64,000 nucleotides of DNA, taken from contig NZ_OY781464.1 in the NCBI RefSeq assembly GCF_963676735.1, positions 4,187,001 to 4,251,000 on the forward strand, in the 5' to 3' direction. This document shows, piece by piece, positions 25,428 through 34,925 of the stretch (the stretch's first letter is position 1; each line of letters starts with the position of its first letter). The notes under the pieces were generated by a model. The model made no database searches, was not told the origin of the DNA, and was given only the letters and a program-made list of their open reading frames with translations. Source of the DNA: an uncultured Draconibacterium sp. GTDB lineage: Bacteria > Bacteroidota > Bacteroidia > Bacteroidales > Prolixibacteraceae. The position numbers and the translations under genes were made by a program.

Positions 25428-26099
25428 ATGCTAAAAAAGTTTGCGTTAATTGTTGCCGGGGGCAGTGGTAACCGTATGAACAGTTCTGTTCCAAAACAAT
25501 TTTTGGAAATTAAGGGGAAACCAGTTTTAATGTTCACTTTTGAAGCCTTTTTAAACTTTGACCCGCAAATTGAGTTCGTGCTAGTATTGCCCCAAAGCCA
25601 GGTTGAAACGTGGAAAAAACTTTGTAAAAAGCACGCATTTTACACCAACTACAAACTTGCCTTTGGCGGCGAAAACAGGTTTCAGTCGGTACGCAACGGC
25701 CTTGAGCTGATAAAAGAAGAAGGCATTGTATTTATACACGATGGTGTTCGGCCATTGGTTTCAGCACAAACCATTCGTAATTGCTTTAACACCGCCCAAA
25801 AATACGGCAATGCCCTGCCGGTTGTTGCCCCGGCCGAATCGGTTCGACATGCCGATAAAATGGGCAACAAAGCCGTTGACCGAAGCGAATACTTCCTGGT
25901 ACAAACACCACAAACCTTTACCGTAAACGCCATTAAGCAAGCCTATAAATCGGCTCCAAACGAGCAGTTTACCGACGATGCATCAGTGCTTGAATTTGCC
26001 GGCAGAAAAATTCATTTGGTTGATGGCAACCGCGAAAACATTAAAATTACATGGCCGCAAGATTTAATTGTTGCCCAATCCTTTCTTTTTCCACATTAA
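25428..26099 (+). CDS. ispD: 2-C-methyl-D-erythritol 4-phosphate cytidylyltransferase
   Basis: IspD makes CDP-methylerythritol from MEP and CTP in the MEP isoprenoid pathway. The 223-residue protein has the nucleotide-binding start LIVAGGSGNRMNSSVPKQF (residues 7-25), the HDGVRPLV motif that holds the catalytic region, and the C-terminal DDASVLEFAGRKIHLVDGNRENIKITWPQD, which is diagnostic for IspD. Length is normal. It pairs functionally with dxs in this window. The usual neighbour ispF is not adjacent. Confidence 0.95.
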   Translation: MLKKFALIVAGGSGNRMNSSVPKQFLEIKGKPVLMFTFEAFLNFDPQIEFVLVLPQSQVETWKKLCKKHAFYTNYKLAFGGENRFQSVRNGLELIKEEGIVFIHDGVRPLVSAQTIRNCFNTAQKYGNALPVVAPAESVRHADKMGNKAVDRSEYFLVQTPQTFTVNAIKQAYKSAPNEQFTDDASVLEFAGRKIHLVDGNRENIKITWPQDLIVAQSFLFPH

Positions 26100-26151
26100 A
26101 ATAAGTGGCATTTATTGGTAAAATTTCGACACTTACCGATTTTTCTCAGGG

Positions 26152-26175
26152 AAACTATTTAAATCTAAATAGTTT
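26152..26175. promoter_or_regulatory. Palindrome upstream of the TetR gene
   Basis: AAACTATTTA / TAAATAGTTT with a 4-base spacer, a perfect 10-bp inverted repeat. A further half-site GAAACTAT is at 26181-26188. It is a likely TetR-family operator for the downstream efflux operon. Confidence 0.6.
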
Positions 26176-26240
26176 TGCAGGAAACTATAAGCTACACAAA
26201 TGCCTTATTTAATAGCTACTTTGTAAAATTAACTTTAAGT

Positions 26241-26264
26241 AAACTTTTAATTCTATTAAAGTTT
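26241..26264. promoter_or_regulatory. Second inverted repeat near the tetR promoter
   Basis: AAACTTT (26241-26247) and AAAGTTT (26258-26264) are inverted arms 10 bases apart. The second arm lies at the -33 region of the predicted promoter, so binding there would block transcription. Confidence 0.45.
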
Positions 26265-26281
26265 CCGAATAAAAAAAGGAA

Positions 26282-26289
26282 TACATTTG
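26282..26289 (+). promoter_or_regulatory. TAnnTTTG -7 element abutting the tetR start
   Basis: TACATTTG ends 4 bases before the GTG start, so the predicted transcript begins at or next to the start codon (leaderless). Confidence 0.55.
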
Positions 26290-26293
26290 CTAC

Positions 26294-26920
26294 GTGGAAG
26301 AAAAGAAGAAATATATTATCGAGAATGTGGGCCGCCTTTACATGACCCAGGGTATAAGGGCGGTAACCATGGATGACGTAGCGGCGGAGTTTGGCATTTC
26401 GAAAAAAACACTTTACCAATATTTTAAAGACAAAAAAGACCTGGTTACCCAGGTGGTTGCATTTTTTCTTGAAGAAAGCGGCAAAACATTTAAAGAAATG
26501 GCCGACAATAATGCCATAGACAGTATGTTTCTGATTAGAAAACATGTAGCCTTTATTTTTAAGTTCTATAATAACGGTATTGAAAAGGACCTGAAAAAAT
26601 ACTACCCGGAATTGTACAAAAAAGTTAATGAAGTAAAACGCGAGCGCATTTTTACCAACACCATTGCAAACCTTAAGTTAGGCATGGAGCAGGGCGTTTA
26701 CCGCACTGATATTGACCCATACTTTATTGCCAAACTCCAGGTTGGGCGAATGCTTTATACCATGAATCCCGACTTCGGAATTTTTGAGGAATACGAAGTA
26801 AATTCGCTGGCATTTTTTGATGGCATGATGGACTACCACATGAATGCGATTTGCAACGACAAAGGAAAAAAATATTATAGAAAACAATTAAACAAAGTTC
26901 AGAATGAAGAAAATAACTAG
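26294..26920 (+). CDS. TetR family transcriptional regulator of the efflux operon
   Basis: A 208-residue DNA-binding repressor. The N-terminal helix-turn-helix is clear (IRAVTMDDVAAEFGISKK to TLYQYFKDKKDLV, residues about 20-50), followed by a helical ligand domain. The start is GTG at 26294, directly behind a -7 element; no upstream ATG is available. It overlaps the TolC gene by 17 bases and so is co-transcribed with the RND pump, which it most likely represses. Two palindromes upstream are candidate binding sites. The inducer is unknown. Confidence 0.9.
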   Translation: MEEKKKYIIENVGRLYMTQGIRAVTMDDVAAEFGISKKTLYQYFKDKKDLVTQVVAFFLEESGKTFKEMADNNAIDSMFLIRKHVAFIFKFYNNGIEKDLKKYYPELYKKVNEVKRERIFTNTIANLKLGMEQGVYRTDIDPYFIAKLQVGRMLYTMNPDFGIFEEYEVNSLAFFDGMMDYHMNAICNDKGKKYYRKQLNKVQNEENN

Positions 26921-28244
26921 CCAACTACTCTTGTTTTTTGTCATGTCTGTGATGAGCCTTACGCTTAACGCTCAGGAAGAAAACACAAGTTTCACCCTTG
27001 ATGAGGCCACTCAATACGCCATGCAAAATTCATACGTTTTGTTTAATACGAAACAAGATGTTAGTATTGCCCGCAAAAAAGTATGGGAAACCATTACTAC
27101 CGGTTTGCCCCAGGTTGCAGGCTCAGCCAACTATAACTGGTTTTTAAACCTCCCGGTTTCATTAATCCCTGCTGAATTTGTGGGCGGAGAACCCGGTGAA
27201 TATTACCCGGTAAAATTTGGCCAGGATTATAGCGCCGATTTTGGATTCAGTGTGTCACAACAAATTTTTGATGGCTCGTGGATTGTTGGAGTAAGCTCGG
27301 CCGAGCTGTATTTAAATCTGGCCAAACAAGCTAACGAAAAAACTGAAATTGATATTAGAAACGCTGTTGCGCAGGCCTACTACATGGTACTAATTAGCGA
27401 ACGTTACAAACAGGTAATGCTCGAAAACCTCGAAAACAGCAAGCGGCTTTATGAAGAAACCAAGGTGTATTTTGAGAACGGATTTCGTGAACAGCAGGAT
27501 GTGGATCAGCTCCGGATTTTGCAAAAAAATGCGGAGAATGAAGTACTCCGATCAGAACGCGAATTAATTGTTGCCAAAACAGTTTTAAAATACACGATGG
27601 GGATTGATCTGGAGCAGGAAATTATGCTGAGCGACGACCTCGAAGTATTTGTATTGCCCCTGGTTGAAGAAAAAAACAGCATCAATCTTGACCTGATTAA
27701 CCATATCGATTATCGTTTGGCACAATCGAATTTCCAGGTTTCCGAAAAATTGTATCGACTTGAGAAAGTGGCCTATTTGCCAAAATTTAATGCATTTTAC
27801 AGCTACACCCGAACATCGTACAGCAACAGTGCCAACCTGTTTAAAGAAGAATGGTATCCGTCTTCGCTGATTGGTTTTCAAGCATCAATACCCATTTTCA
27901 ATTCCGGAAATAAACGATCGAGGGTACAGCAAGCCCGCCTCGAGCTGGATAAAGCAGAAAACGACAAACGCCTGATGGAAATCACCCTTCAGAAAGATTA
28001 TTTAATGGCCTCGGCAGAAATGCAAACGGCCCGCGAACAATTCTTAAACACCCGGGAGAACCGCGATTTGGCGGAAAGTATTTTAGACAAAACACAAATA
28101 AAATTTAACAACGGTATGGTTAGCAGCGCCGAGCTCTCGCAGCAAGAAACCCAGTACATTACCACCTGGCAACAACTGGTTACCTCAACCATGTCGTTGC
28201 TACAGGCCGATCTTAACCTGAAAAAAGCTGCAGGCGCCCTTTAG
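26904..28244 (+). CDS. TolC family outer-membrane efflux protein
   Basis: The outer-membrane channel of a tripartite efflux pump. The 446-residue protein has a signal peptide (residues 1-23, ending LTLNAQ), the OEP start FTLDEATQYAMQNSY, and two related halves of long helices, with the inner repeat motif RLAQSNFQVSEKLYRLEKVAYLP and the ending TTWQQLVTSTMSLLQADLNLKKAAG typical of the family. It overlaps the tetR end and is followed after 24 bases by the periplasmic adaptor. Confidence 0.93.
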   Translation: MKKITSQLLLFFVMSVMSLTLNAQEENTSFTLDEATQYAMQNSYVLFNTKQDVSIARKKVWETITTGLPQVAGSANYNWFLNLPVSLIPAEFVGGEPGEYYPVKFGQDYSADFGFSVSQQIFDGSWIVGVSSAELYLNLAKQANEKTEIDIRNAVAQAYYMVLISERYKQVMLENLENSKRLYEETKVYFENGFREQQDVDQLRILQKNAENEVLRSERELIVAKTVLKYTMGIDLEQEIMLSDDLEVFVLPLVEEKNSINLDLINHIDYRLAQSNFQVSEKLYRLEKVAYLPKFNAFYSYTRTSYSNSANLFKEEWYPSSLIGFQASIPIFNSGNKRSRVQQARLELDKAENDKRLMEITLQKDYLMASAEMQTAREQFLNTRENRDLAESILDKTQIKFNNGMVSSAELSQQETQYITTWQQLVTSTMSLLQADLNLKKAAGAL

Positions 28245-28268
28245 TAAAAACTGAAAAAACATTATCTC

Positions 28269-29390
28269 ATGAAACGAATTATAATTCTATTTACAACAAC
28301 ACTTTTATTATCGGCTTGCGGAAATACAAATGTTACCGACGAGGCCGGAAAAAGAAAACAAATTCAGGAATTAAAGCAGCAGGTTCATACGCTTGAACAA
28401 CAAATTGAAGCATTGGAAAAAGAGCTTACTGCTGAGGAGAAAACGGAGTTTGTGAACATTAAAACTACGCGCCTCGAGAATCAAAAGTTTGAACACTTTA
28501 TTGAAGTTACGGGTAAAGTTGAGGCCGAACAGGATGTAGATGTCAGCCCCGAAACCTCGGGTGTAATTAAAGAAGTAATGGTTGTTGAAGGACAACAGGT
28601 GAACAAAGGGCAAATTATGGCACGGCTGAATACCGATTTGCTTGAAAGATCGATTGAAGAACTGGAGGTTCAGCTCGATTTGGCCATAACCAATTACGAA
28701 CGCCAGAAAAACCTTTGGGACCAAAACATTGGCTCTGAAATGCAGTACCTGCAGGCAAAAAACAATAAGGAAACGCTTGAAAAAAGGATTTCAAGCCTGA
28801 ATACGCAAATTGAAATGGCCGAAGTTAAATCGCCAATTAACGGAATTGTTGATATTGTTTACCAAAAGAAAGGACACATTGGAAGTCCACAGGTGCCTTT
28901 TGCCAAGGTAATAAATACCCAAAGCATAAAAATTTACGCCGACATTTCAGAAACCTACATCACAAAAATACACAAAGGCGATGATGTGCAGGTGCGATTC
29001 CCGGCTTTGGACAAAACTGTTTCGGCAAAAATTAATCAAATTGGAAACACCATCGACCCCAACAACCGTACATTTCGGGTACGTATCAACCTAAACAACA
29101 ATTCAAACCTGATAAAACCCAACCTGGTATCAATTATCTCGTTGCGCGACTACGTGAATGAAGTGGCTATTGTTGTGCCTTCTCTTTTTATTAAAGAGGA
29201 TTTTAACGGGCACTACACCTACATTGTTGAAAAAGCCGATGGCAAAGATGTAGCCAAAAAAGTGTACGTAACACCCGGAGTAACCAATAATAACATGACC
29301 GAAATTACCGATGGATTAACTGCAGGCACCAACATAATTTCTGAAGGATACAGCCAGGTTGTTAACGGAACGGTTGTTCAAATCAATTAA
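28269..29390 (+). CDS. RND efflux periplasmic adaptor lipoprotein
   Basis: The HlyD/AcrA-type adaptor that joins pump and channel. The 373-residue protein has a lipobox with Cys17 (LLSACGN), a predicted coiled coil at about residues 28-62, then the lipoyl/barrel-sandwich segment (DVSPETSGVIKEVMVVEGQQVNKGQ), a helical hairpin (about 120-180), AEVKSPINGIVDIVYQKKG, and the beta-barrel domain. It lies between the TolC and RND genes with gaps of 24 bases each. Confidence 0.94.
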   Translation: MKRIIILFTTTLLLSACGNTNVTDEAGKRKQIQELKQQVHTLEQQIEALEKELTAEEKTEFVNIKTTRLENQKFEHFIEVTGKVEAEQDVDVSPETSGVIKEVMVVEGQQVNKGQIMARLNTDLLERSIEELEVQLDLAITNYERQKNLWDQNIGSEMQYLQAKNNKETLEKRISSLNTQIEMAEVKSPINGIVDIVYQKKGHIGSPQVPFAKVINTQSIKIYADISETYITKIHKGDDVQVRFPALDKTVSAKINQIGNTIDPNNRTFRVRINLNNNSNLIKPNLVSIISLRDYVNEVAIVVPSLFIKEDFNGHYTYIVEKADGKDVAKKVYVTPGVTNNNMTEITDGLTAGTNIISEGYSQVVNGTVVQIN

Positions 29391-29414
29391 ACACCTACCA
29401 AAAAATTCTTCAAA

Positions 29415-32400
29415 ATGGAGAAAGAAACAGAAAAGAAAAACATTGAAATAACGCGTAAGTTTAAACCAACATTTCTTGCGCTAAGCAATAAAATAACAGT
29501 TTACATATTTGCCGTGCTGCTGGTATTTTTTGGCTTGTATTCGTACAACCAAATGCCACGCGAGGCCATGCCCGAGGTAGTGGTTCCATATATTTTTATA
29601 CAAACTTTGTATCCGGGCAACTCGCCGGTTGATATCGAGAACCTGGTTACCCGCCCTATCGAAAAAGAACTGAAAGGGTTAAAAGGGGTAAAAAAGGTGT
29701 CATCAGCATCTTTTCAGGATGTAAGTACTATTATTGTTGAGTACACCACAAATGTAACCATAAAGCAGGCCTTGCAAGATACCAAAGACCGGGTTGATAA
29801 AGCAAAATCGGAATTACCAACCGACCTGCCCAGCGATCCGTATGTTACCGATTTCGATCTTTCGGAATTCCCCATTATGAACGTAAACGTATCGGGCGAA
29901 TACAGCATGCGCGACCTGAAAAAATTTGCTGAAGTAATGCAGGATGAGTTTGAATCGTATCGCGAAATATCAGAAGCCAATATACGTGGTGTTGAAGAAC
30001 GCGAGATTCAAATTGAAGTAGATCCGCACAAGCTGGATGCAGTTGGCTTATCATTTGAAGATGTGGCACTTGCCATACAATTTGAAAATATCAGCATGGG
30101 CGCCGGACAGTTTACGGCCGACCAGATTAGGCGAACCATTCGTACTGATGCCAATTACACCGACATCAAACAAATTGCCAATACCATCATTAAGGTAAAT
30201 ATGGGCAAACCGGTATATATCCGCGATATTGCCACGGTAATTGATGGCTACAAAGAACAGGCCACTATTGCCCGTGTTGATAATAAACCTGTAGTAACCT
30301 TATCGGTAACAAAAAAGTCGGGCGAAAATATTCTTTCTGCTGCTGAAAATGTTTTTAAAGGAATTGACCAGCTAAAGGCACGCGGGCAAATTCCCAAAGA
30401 CCTTGAAGTGGTGATTACCGACGACATGACCATTGAAATCGAGAACACCATTTCGAGCCTCGAAAACAGCATTATCCTTGGAATGATACTGGTAACCTTT
30501 GTACTCTTCCTTTTCCTTGGTTTTAGAAATGCCTTGTTTGCAGGTCTGGCTATTCCCATGTCGATGTTCCTTTCGTTTGTAATTTTGCAACAAACCGGAA
30601 TTACCCTGAACTCGATGGTACTTTACGGCCTTATTCTGGCACTGGGGATGTTGGTTGATAATGCCATTGTTGTGGTTGAAAATGTTTACCGCCTGTACAG
30701 TAACGGGGTCCCTTTGCTAAAAGCTACCAAGCAAGGTGTTAGCGAGATTGCGTTCCCCATTATTTCGTCAACACTTACCACACTTGCAGCCTTTTTCCCG
30801 CTGCTGGCCTGGGAAGGAATGATTGGTGAGTTTATGAAGATTTTCCCGCAAACACTGATTGTTGTTCTTGCTTCATCGTTGTTTGTTGCATTAATAATCA
30901 ACCCGGCCTTTATTGCCGGTTTTATGAAGATTGAAGACATTACCAAAAAAGCCAACAAAAAACGTATCCTGCGAAATGCAGCTATTTTGGCCGGACTGGC
31001 AATACCATTTTATGTTATGCAGGTTTTCCTCTTAGCTAATTTATTGGCAACAATTGTTGTAATTATGCTGCTCAATCTGTTTGTGCTAAGAGGATTGGCC
31101 CGCTGGTTCCAGACCAAATTACTGGTGGCACTAGAAAATTTCTACACACGCCAGCTAAGACATGCATTGTCGGGTCCGTGGCCCTACGTTTATTTTGGAG
31201 GAACAGTTATTTTGCTATTCTTCTCGATGGGTTTCTATTTTGGTAACAATCCAAAAATGGTTTTCTTCCCCGATGTACCGCCAAATACTGTATTTGTAAC
31301 CATGGAATTACCACTGGGAACATCAATTGAACGTACCGATAAAGTGGCCAGCGAAGTTGAAGCGATTGTTAAAAACACCCTTGCACCGTACGAAAACATT
31401 GTAAAATCGGTTACAACAAATGTTGGTGTTGGCAAAGGAGGTATGTTTGAAAACGAATCGAGTCCGAATAAATGCCTGATATCAATTAGTTTTGTGCAGT
31501 TTAAGTACCGCGAAGGACTAAACACCAGCACAATAATGCAACAAATTGCCAAAGACCTTGATGGTTTTGTTGGGGCAAAAATATTTGTTGAAACGGGAGA
31601 TATGGGACCTCCTACCGGAAACCCTGTAAATATTGATATTAGTGGAGATGAATTTGACCAACTAATTGCAATTACCGACGATTTTCTAAAGATTATAGAA
31701 GAAGACAACATACCAGGAATTGATGAACTGAAATTAAATATCAATACCAATCAGCCTGAGATGTTGATAGAGGTTGATCGCGAACAGGCACGTCTGTACG
31801 AACTTTCAACACAACAAATTGCCCTGGCGTTCCGAAATGCAATATACGGTTTCGAGGCCAGTCAGTTTAAAGACGGCGAAGATGAATATGACATCTTTGT
31901 TCGTTTGGAAGAAAAGTACAGAAACGATGTATCAACATTAATGAACCAGAAAATTCCGGTAAACGGGTACTCCATTCCTATTTCGTCGGTTGCTAAATTC
32001 AAATTTACCAGCTCGTACGACAAAATCAGCCGTATCGATTTTAAACGCGTTATAACGATTTCGTCGCAGGTAGTTGAAGGTTATAATGCCAACGAAATAA
32101 ATACGCGTATCGAGCAGCTTTTGGCAGATTATAAAATGCCAGCAGGTTATACCTACGAGTTTACAGGCGAGCAAAAAGAGCAAGCCGAAAGTATGGAATT
32201 TTTAGCTTTTGCGCTGCTGATTGCCGTTGCCATGATTATGATTATAATGGTTACGCAGTTTAACTCGTTTATTCGCCCGGCCATTATTATTGCAACTGTT
32301 ATATTTAGTACAATCGGTGTATTCCTGGGGCTGGGGATATTTAAAATGGAATTTGTGGTTATTATGACCGGAATTGGTATTATTTCGCTGGCCGGAATTG

Positions 32401-32852
32401 TAGTAAACAATGGTATTGTACTTATCGACTATATCGACCTTACACGAAAGCGCAAGCGTCAGGAATTGGGTTATTCTGAAAAAGCATTTTTACCAAAAGA
32501 GGTACAAATTGATGCCCTGGTTGAAGCTGGAAAAACACGTTTGCGCCCGGTATTGTTAACAGCAATTACCACTGTTTTAGGTCTGTTGCCACTGGCCGTT
32601 GGACTGAACTTCAATTTCTTTACGCTGTACACCAGTTTCGATCCGCAAATTACAATTGGCGGCGAAAGTGTCGCTTTTTGGGGACCAATGTCGTGGACTG
32701 TTATTTTCGGATTAACATTTGCCACGTTCTTAACCCTGTTAATATCGCCGGTAATGTATATGCTTACCATAAAAATTAATTATAACATTAAAAAATGGAC
32801 CGGTACCTTACCGGAAAATAATGTTCAGGTAAAACCTAAAGTGGCGGAGTAA
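29415..32852 (+). CDS. RND efflux pump inner-membrane permease
   Basis: The proton-driven pump of the tripartite system. The 1145-residue protein has the usual twelve-helix layout with two large periplasmic loops. Hallmarks: NQMPREAMPEVVVPYIFIQT after the first helix, the helix-4 motif LALGMLVDNAIVVVENVYRL, and the mirror helix-10 motif GIISLAGIVVNNGIVLIDYI. The helix-4 Asp pair of AcrB reads D-N here, so only one of the two proton-relay Asp residues is kept, a pattern seen in other RND branches. It is somewhat longer than AcrB (1049) because of an extra segment near residues 510-570. Substrate is unknown. Confidence 0.95.
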   Translation: MEKETEKKNIEITRKFKPTFLALSNKITVYIFAVLLVFFGLYSYNQMPREAMPEVVVPYIFIQTLYPGNSPVDIENLVTRPIEKELKGLKGVKKVSSASFQDVSTIIVEYTTNVTIKQALQDTKDRVDKAKSELPTDLPSDPYVTDFDLSEFPIMNVNVSGEYSMRDLKKFAEVMQDEFESYREISEANIRGVEEREIQIEVDPHKLDAVGLSFEDVALAIQFENISMGAGQFTADQIRRTIRTDANYTDIKQIANTIIKVNMGKPVYIRDIATVIDGYKEQATIARVDNKPVVTLSVTKKSGENILSAAENVFKGIDQLKARGQIPKDLEVVITDDMTIEIENTISSLENSIILGMILVTFVLFLFLGFRNALFAGLAIPMSMFLSFVILQQTGITLNSMVLYGLILALGMLVDNAIVVVENVYRLYSNGVPLLKATKQGVSEIAFPIISSTLTTLAAFFPLLAWEGMIGEFMKIFPQTLIVVLASSLFVALIINPAFIAGFMKIEDITKKANKKRILRNAAILAGLAIPFYVMQVFLLANLLATIVVIMLLNLFVLRGLARWFQTKLLVALENFYTRQLRHALSGPWPYVYFGGTVILLFFSMGFYFGNNPKMVFFPDVPPNTVFVTMELPLGTSIERTDKVASEVEAIVKNTLAPYENIVKSVTTNVGVGKGGMFENESSPNKCLISISFVQFKYREGLNTSTIMQQIAKDLDGFVGAKIFVETGDMGPPTGNPVNIDISGDEFDQLIAITDDFLKIIEEDNIPGIDELKLNINTNQPEMLIEVDREQARLYELSTQQIALAFRNAIYGFEASQFKDGEDEYDIFVRLEEKYRNDVSTLMNQKIPVNGYSIPISSVAKFKFTSSYDKISRIDFKRVITISSQVVEGYNANEINTRIEQLLADYKMPAGYTYEFTGEQKEQAESMEFLAFALLIAVAMIMIIMVTQFNSFIRPAIIIATVIFSTIGVFLGLGIFKMEFVVIMTGIGIISLAGIVVNNGIVLIDYIDLTRKRKRQELGYSEKAFLPKEVQIDALVEAGKTRLRPVLLTAITTVLGLLPLAVGLNFNFFTLYTSFDPQITIGGESVAFWGPMSWTVIFGLTFATFLTLLISPVMYMLTIKINYNIKKWTGTLPENNVQVKPKVAE

Positions 32853-32870
32853 ACTGCTAACTTTTAACGA

Positions 32871-32901
32871 AAAACGGGCATCCTTATTGGTTGCCCGTTT
32901 T
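32871..32901. terminator. Bidirectional terminator after the RND operon
   Basis: AAAACGGGCA/TGCCCGTTTT stem of 10 bp with an 11-base loop, T-run on the + side and A-run on the other. It serves both the RND gene and the convergent guanylyltransferase gene. Confidence 0.9.
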
Positions 32902-32929
32902 TTATTTTATTAAGAAAAAGTTGTTTTAA

Positions 32930-34018
32930 TTAAACCAGCGAATCGCCTTTTTTAATACGAACATCGGTAACAAACTTTTTAATCTGGTCCTCGTCTTCGC
33001 GACGGCAAATCATCAAGGTATCGTTTGATTCGGCAATGATGAATCCATCAAGACCATGAATTACTGCCATCTTTTCTTTCGAAATGTCAACAATACAGTT
33101 TTCGGCATCGTACAACATCACGTTGTCGCCCTGAACCACATTCCCCAAGATATCTTTTTCTTTGTTTTCGTATAAGGACCCCCAGGTTCCCAGATCGCTC
33201 CAACCAAAATCAGCCGTTAGCACATACACATTTTTGGCTTTTTCCATAATGCCATAATCAATTGATATGGCCTGGCATTCAGAGTACGTTTTCCGAATAA
33301 AAGGCTCTTCACTTGGTGTATTCATTTTTTTACGGCCATGCTCAAATTTCAGTGCAATTTCGGTTAAATGCTGCTGCAACGATTCAAGAATTGTTGGCAA
33401 CGAAGAAATAAAAATACCCGAGTTCCAGTAAAACTCTCCACTTTCAATAAATATTTTGGCCATCTCCTCGTTAGGCTTTTCGGTAAAAGTTTTCACTTTG
33501 TACAAGTTCTCTAGGTTGTGAAATTCCTTTTTTCGTTTCACCTGAATGTAACCATAGCCGGTTTCAGGTCGGTTTGGTTTTATACCCAGTGTTAAAAGCG
33601 CCTCCTTTTCCGAAACAAACTCCAGGCCGTTTCGCACTTGCTTATGAAATTCATCTTCTTTCAGAATCAGATGATCCGACGGGGTAACAATAAGGTTAGC
33701 TTCGGGATCGATTAGCGCTATTTTATTGGCAGCATAGGCCAAACACGGAGCTGTATTTCGCCGTAAAGGTTCCAACAGAATTTGTTCATCACGAATATCG
33801 GGCAATTGTTGATTTACCAGGTGTTTATACAAAGCATTGGTTACAACAATAAAATTTTCTTTGGGAACTATTTCAAGAAATCGATCGTAGGTTTGTTGAA
33901 GAAAAGTTTTGCCTGTTCCTAAAATATCTAAAAATTGTTTTGGACGTGCTGTGCGGCTAAGTGGCCAAAAACGACTTCCAACACCACCTGCCATTATTAC
34001 ACAAAAATTGTTAGCCAT
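32930..34018 (-). CDS. manC: Mannose-1-phosphate guanylyltransferase
   Basis: This enzyme makes GDP-mannose from mannose 1-phosphate and GTP for envelope polysaccharides. The 362-residue protein has the nucleotide motif MAGGVGSRFWPLSRTARPKQF (residues about 9-29), the TPSDHLIL segment and the FTEKPN motif, with the product-binding EFYWNSGIFI. It lacks the C-terminal isomerase domain of long bifunctional ManC/AlgA enzymes, so it is the short form. No -7 element with full match is seen upstream. Linked use with the beta-mannosidase at 50704 is not indicated. Confidence 0.93.
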   Translation of the reverse strand: MANNFCVIMAGGVGSRFWPLSRTARPKQFLDILGTGKTFLQQTYDRFLEIVPKENFIVVTNALYKHLVNQQLPDIRDEQILLEPLRRNTAPCLAYAANKIALIDPEANLIVTPSDHLILKEDEFHKQVRNGLEFVSEKEALLTLGIKPNRPETGYGYIQVKRKKEFHNLENLYKVKTFTEKPNEEMAKIFIESGEFYWNSGIFISSLPTILESLQQHLTEIALKFEHGRKKMNTPSEEPFIRKTYSECQAISIDYGIMEKAKNVYVLTADFGWSDLGTWGSLYENKEKDILGNVVQGDNVMLYDAENCIVDISKEKMAVIHGLDGFIIAESNDTLMICRREDEDQIKKFVTDVRIKKGDSLV

Positions 34019-34124
34019 TTGAATGTGTTTTGTACGCTATATTGGTTTATACTTATATTGAAACCTTGAAAATACAGTTTTATTTTGTTATTGCTGCTTC
34101 ATCTTTATTCAATTTCCGAAAAAT

Positions 34125-34154
34125 TTTGTTTCCGCTTATTAAGTTGTAATTTTA
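34125..34154 (+). promoter_or_regulatory. Candidate promoter for the MlaE/MlaF pair
   Basis: TTTG (34125-34128) and TAATTTTA (34147-34154) with 18 bases between; the -7 element has one mismatch. It lies 30 bases before the ATG. Confidence 0.4.
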
Positions 34155-34184
34155 GCCGCATACAAAGCAAAGAAACTTTTAGCC

Positions 34185-34925
34185 ATGGGTTTTTTCTTTC
34201 ATACAGGGCGGTATTTTACAATGTTAAAACGTGTATTTGCAAGGCCCGAAAAACATAAGTTGTATTTCAGACAGCTGTTCCACGAGATTGATAATCTTGG
34301 AGTTAACTCGGTGGGTATTGTTATCATCATCTCCATTTTTATTGGTGGAATTATGACCATACAGTTTGCGTACAGTATGGCCAACCCTATTTACCCCTCA
34401 GAGTTAGTAGGACTGGGAACACGCGATACCCTTTTACTCGAATTCTCGTCAACCATGCTGGCATTAATTATGGCCGGTAAAGTGGGTTCGAATATTACCT
34501 CGGAGATTGGTACCATGCGGGTTACCGAGCAAATTGATTCGCTGGAAATTATGGGTGTAAACTCGGCCAGCTACCTGATTTTGCCAAAAATTATTGCTGT
34601 AGTTTTTATCTTTCCCTTCTTGTACATCATTAGTGTATTTTTTGGTTTGCTTGGCGGTTTGGTTACCGGGCCCATTGCCGGGGTAATTACCATTCCCGAA
34701 TACATTGCCGGTATACAATGGTTGTTTTACCCGTACTACATTACTTTTTCTATTATAAAGTCGTTGTTTTTTGGTTTTCTGGTGGCATCGGTACCGGCCT
34801 ATTTTGGTTACTATGTACAGGGCGGCGCGCTCGAAGTGGGTAAAGCCAGTACCAAGGCAGTGGTAAATACAAATATCCTTATTTTATTTTTTGATTTAAT
34901 ACTAACCCGTTTGCTTTTAACATGA
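34185..34925 (+). CDS. MlaE family ABC transporter permease
   Basis: A 246-residue inner-membrane permease of the MlaE (YrbE) family, part of phospholipid-trafficking systems that maintain outer-membrane asymmetry. It has about five helices and the family sequence MAGKVGSNITSEIGTMRVTEQIDSLEIMGVNSASYL in the middle. The last four bases overlap the ATPase gene (ATGA). The MCE-domain partner MlaD is not next to it. Confidence 0.9.
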   Translation: MGFFFHTGRYFTMLKRVFARPEKHKLYFRQLFHEIDNLGVNSVGIVIIISIFIGGIMTIQFAYSMANPIYPSELVGLGTRDTLLLEFSSTMLALIMAGKVGSNITSEIGTMRVTEQIDSLEIMGVNSASYLILPKIIAVVFIFPFLYIISVFFGLLGGLVTGPIAGVITIPEYIAGIQWLFYPYYITFSIIKSLFFGFLVASVPAYFGYYVQGGALEVGKASTKAVVNTNILILFFDLILTRLLLT

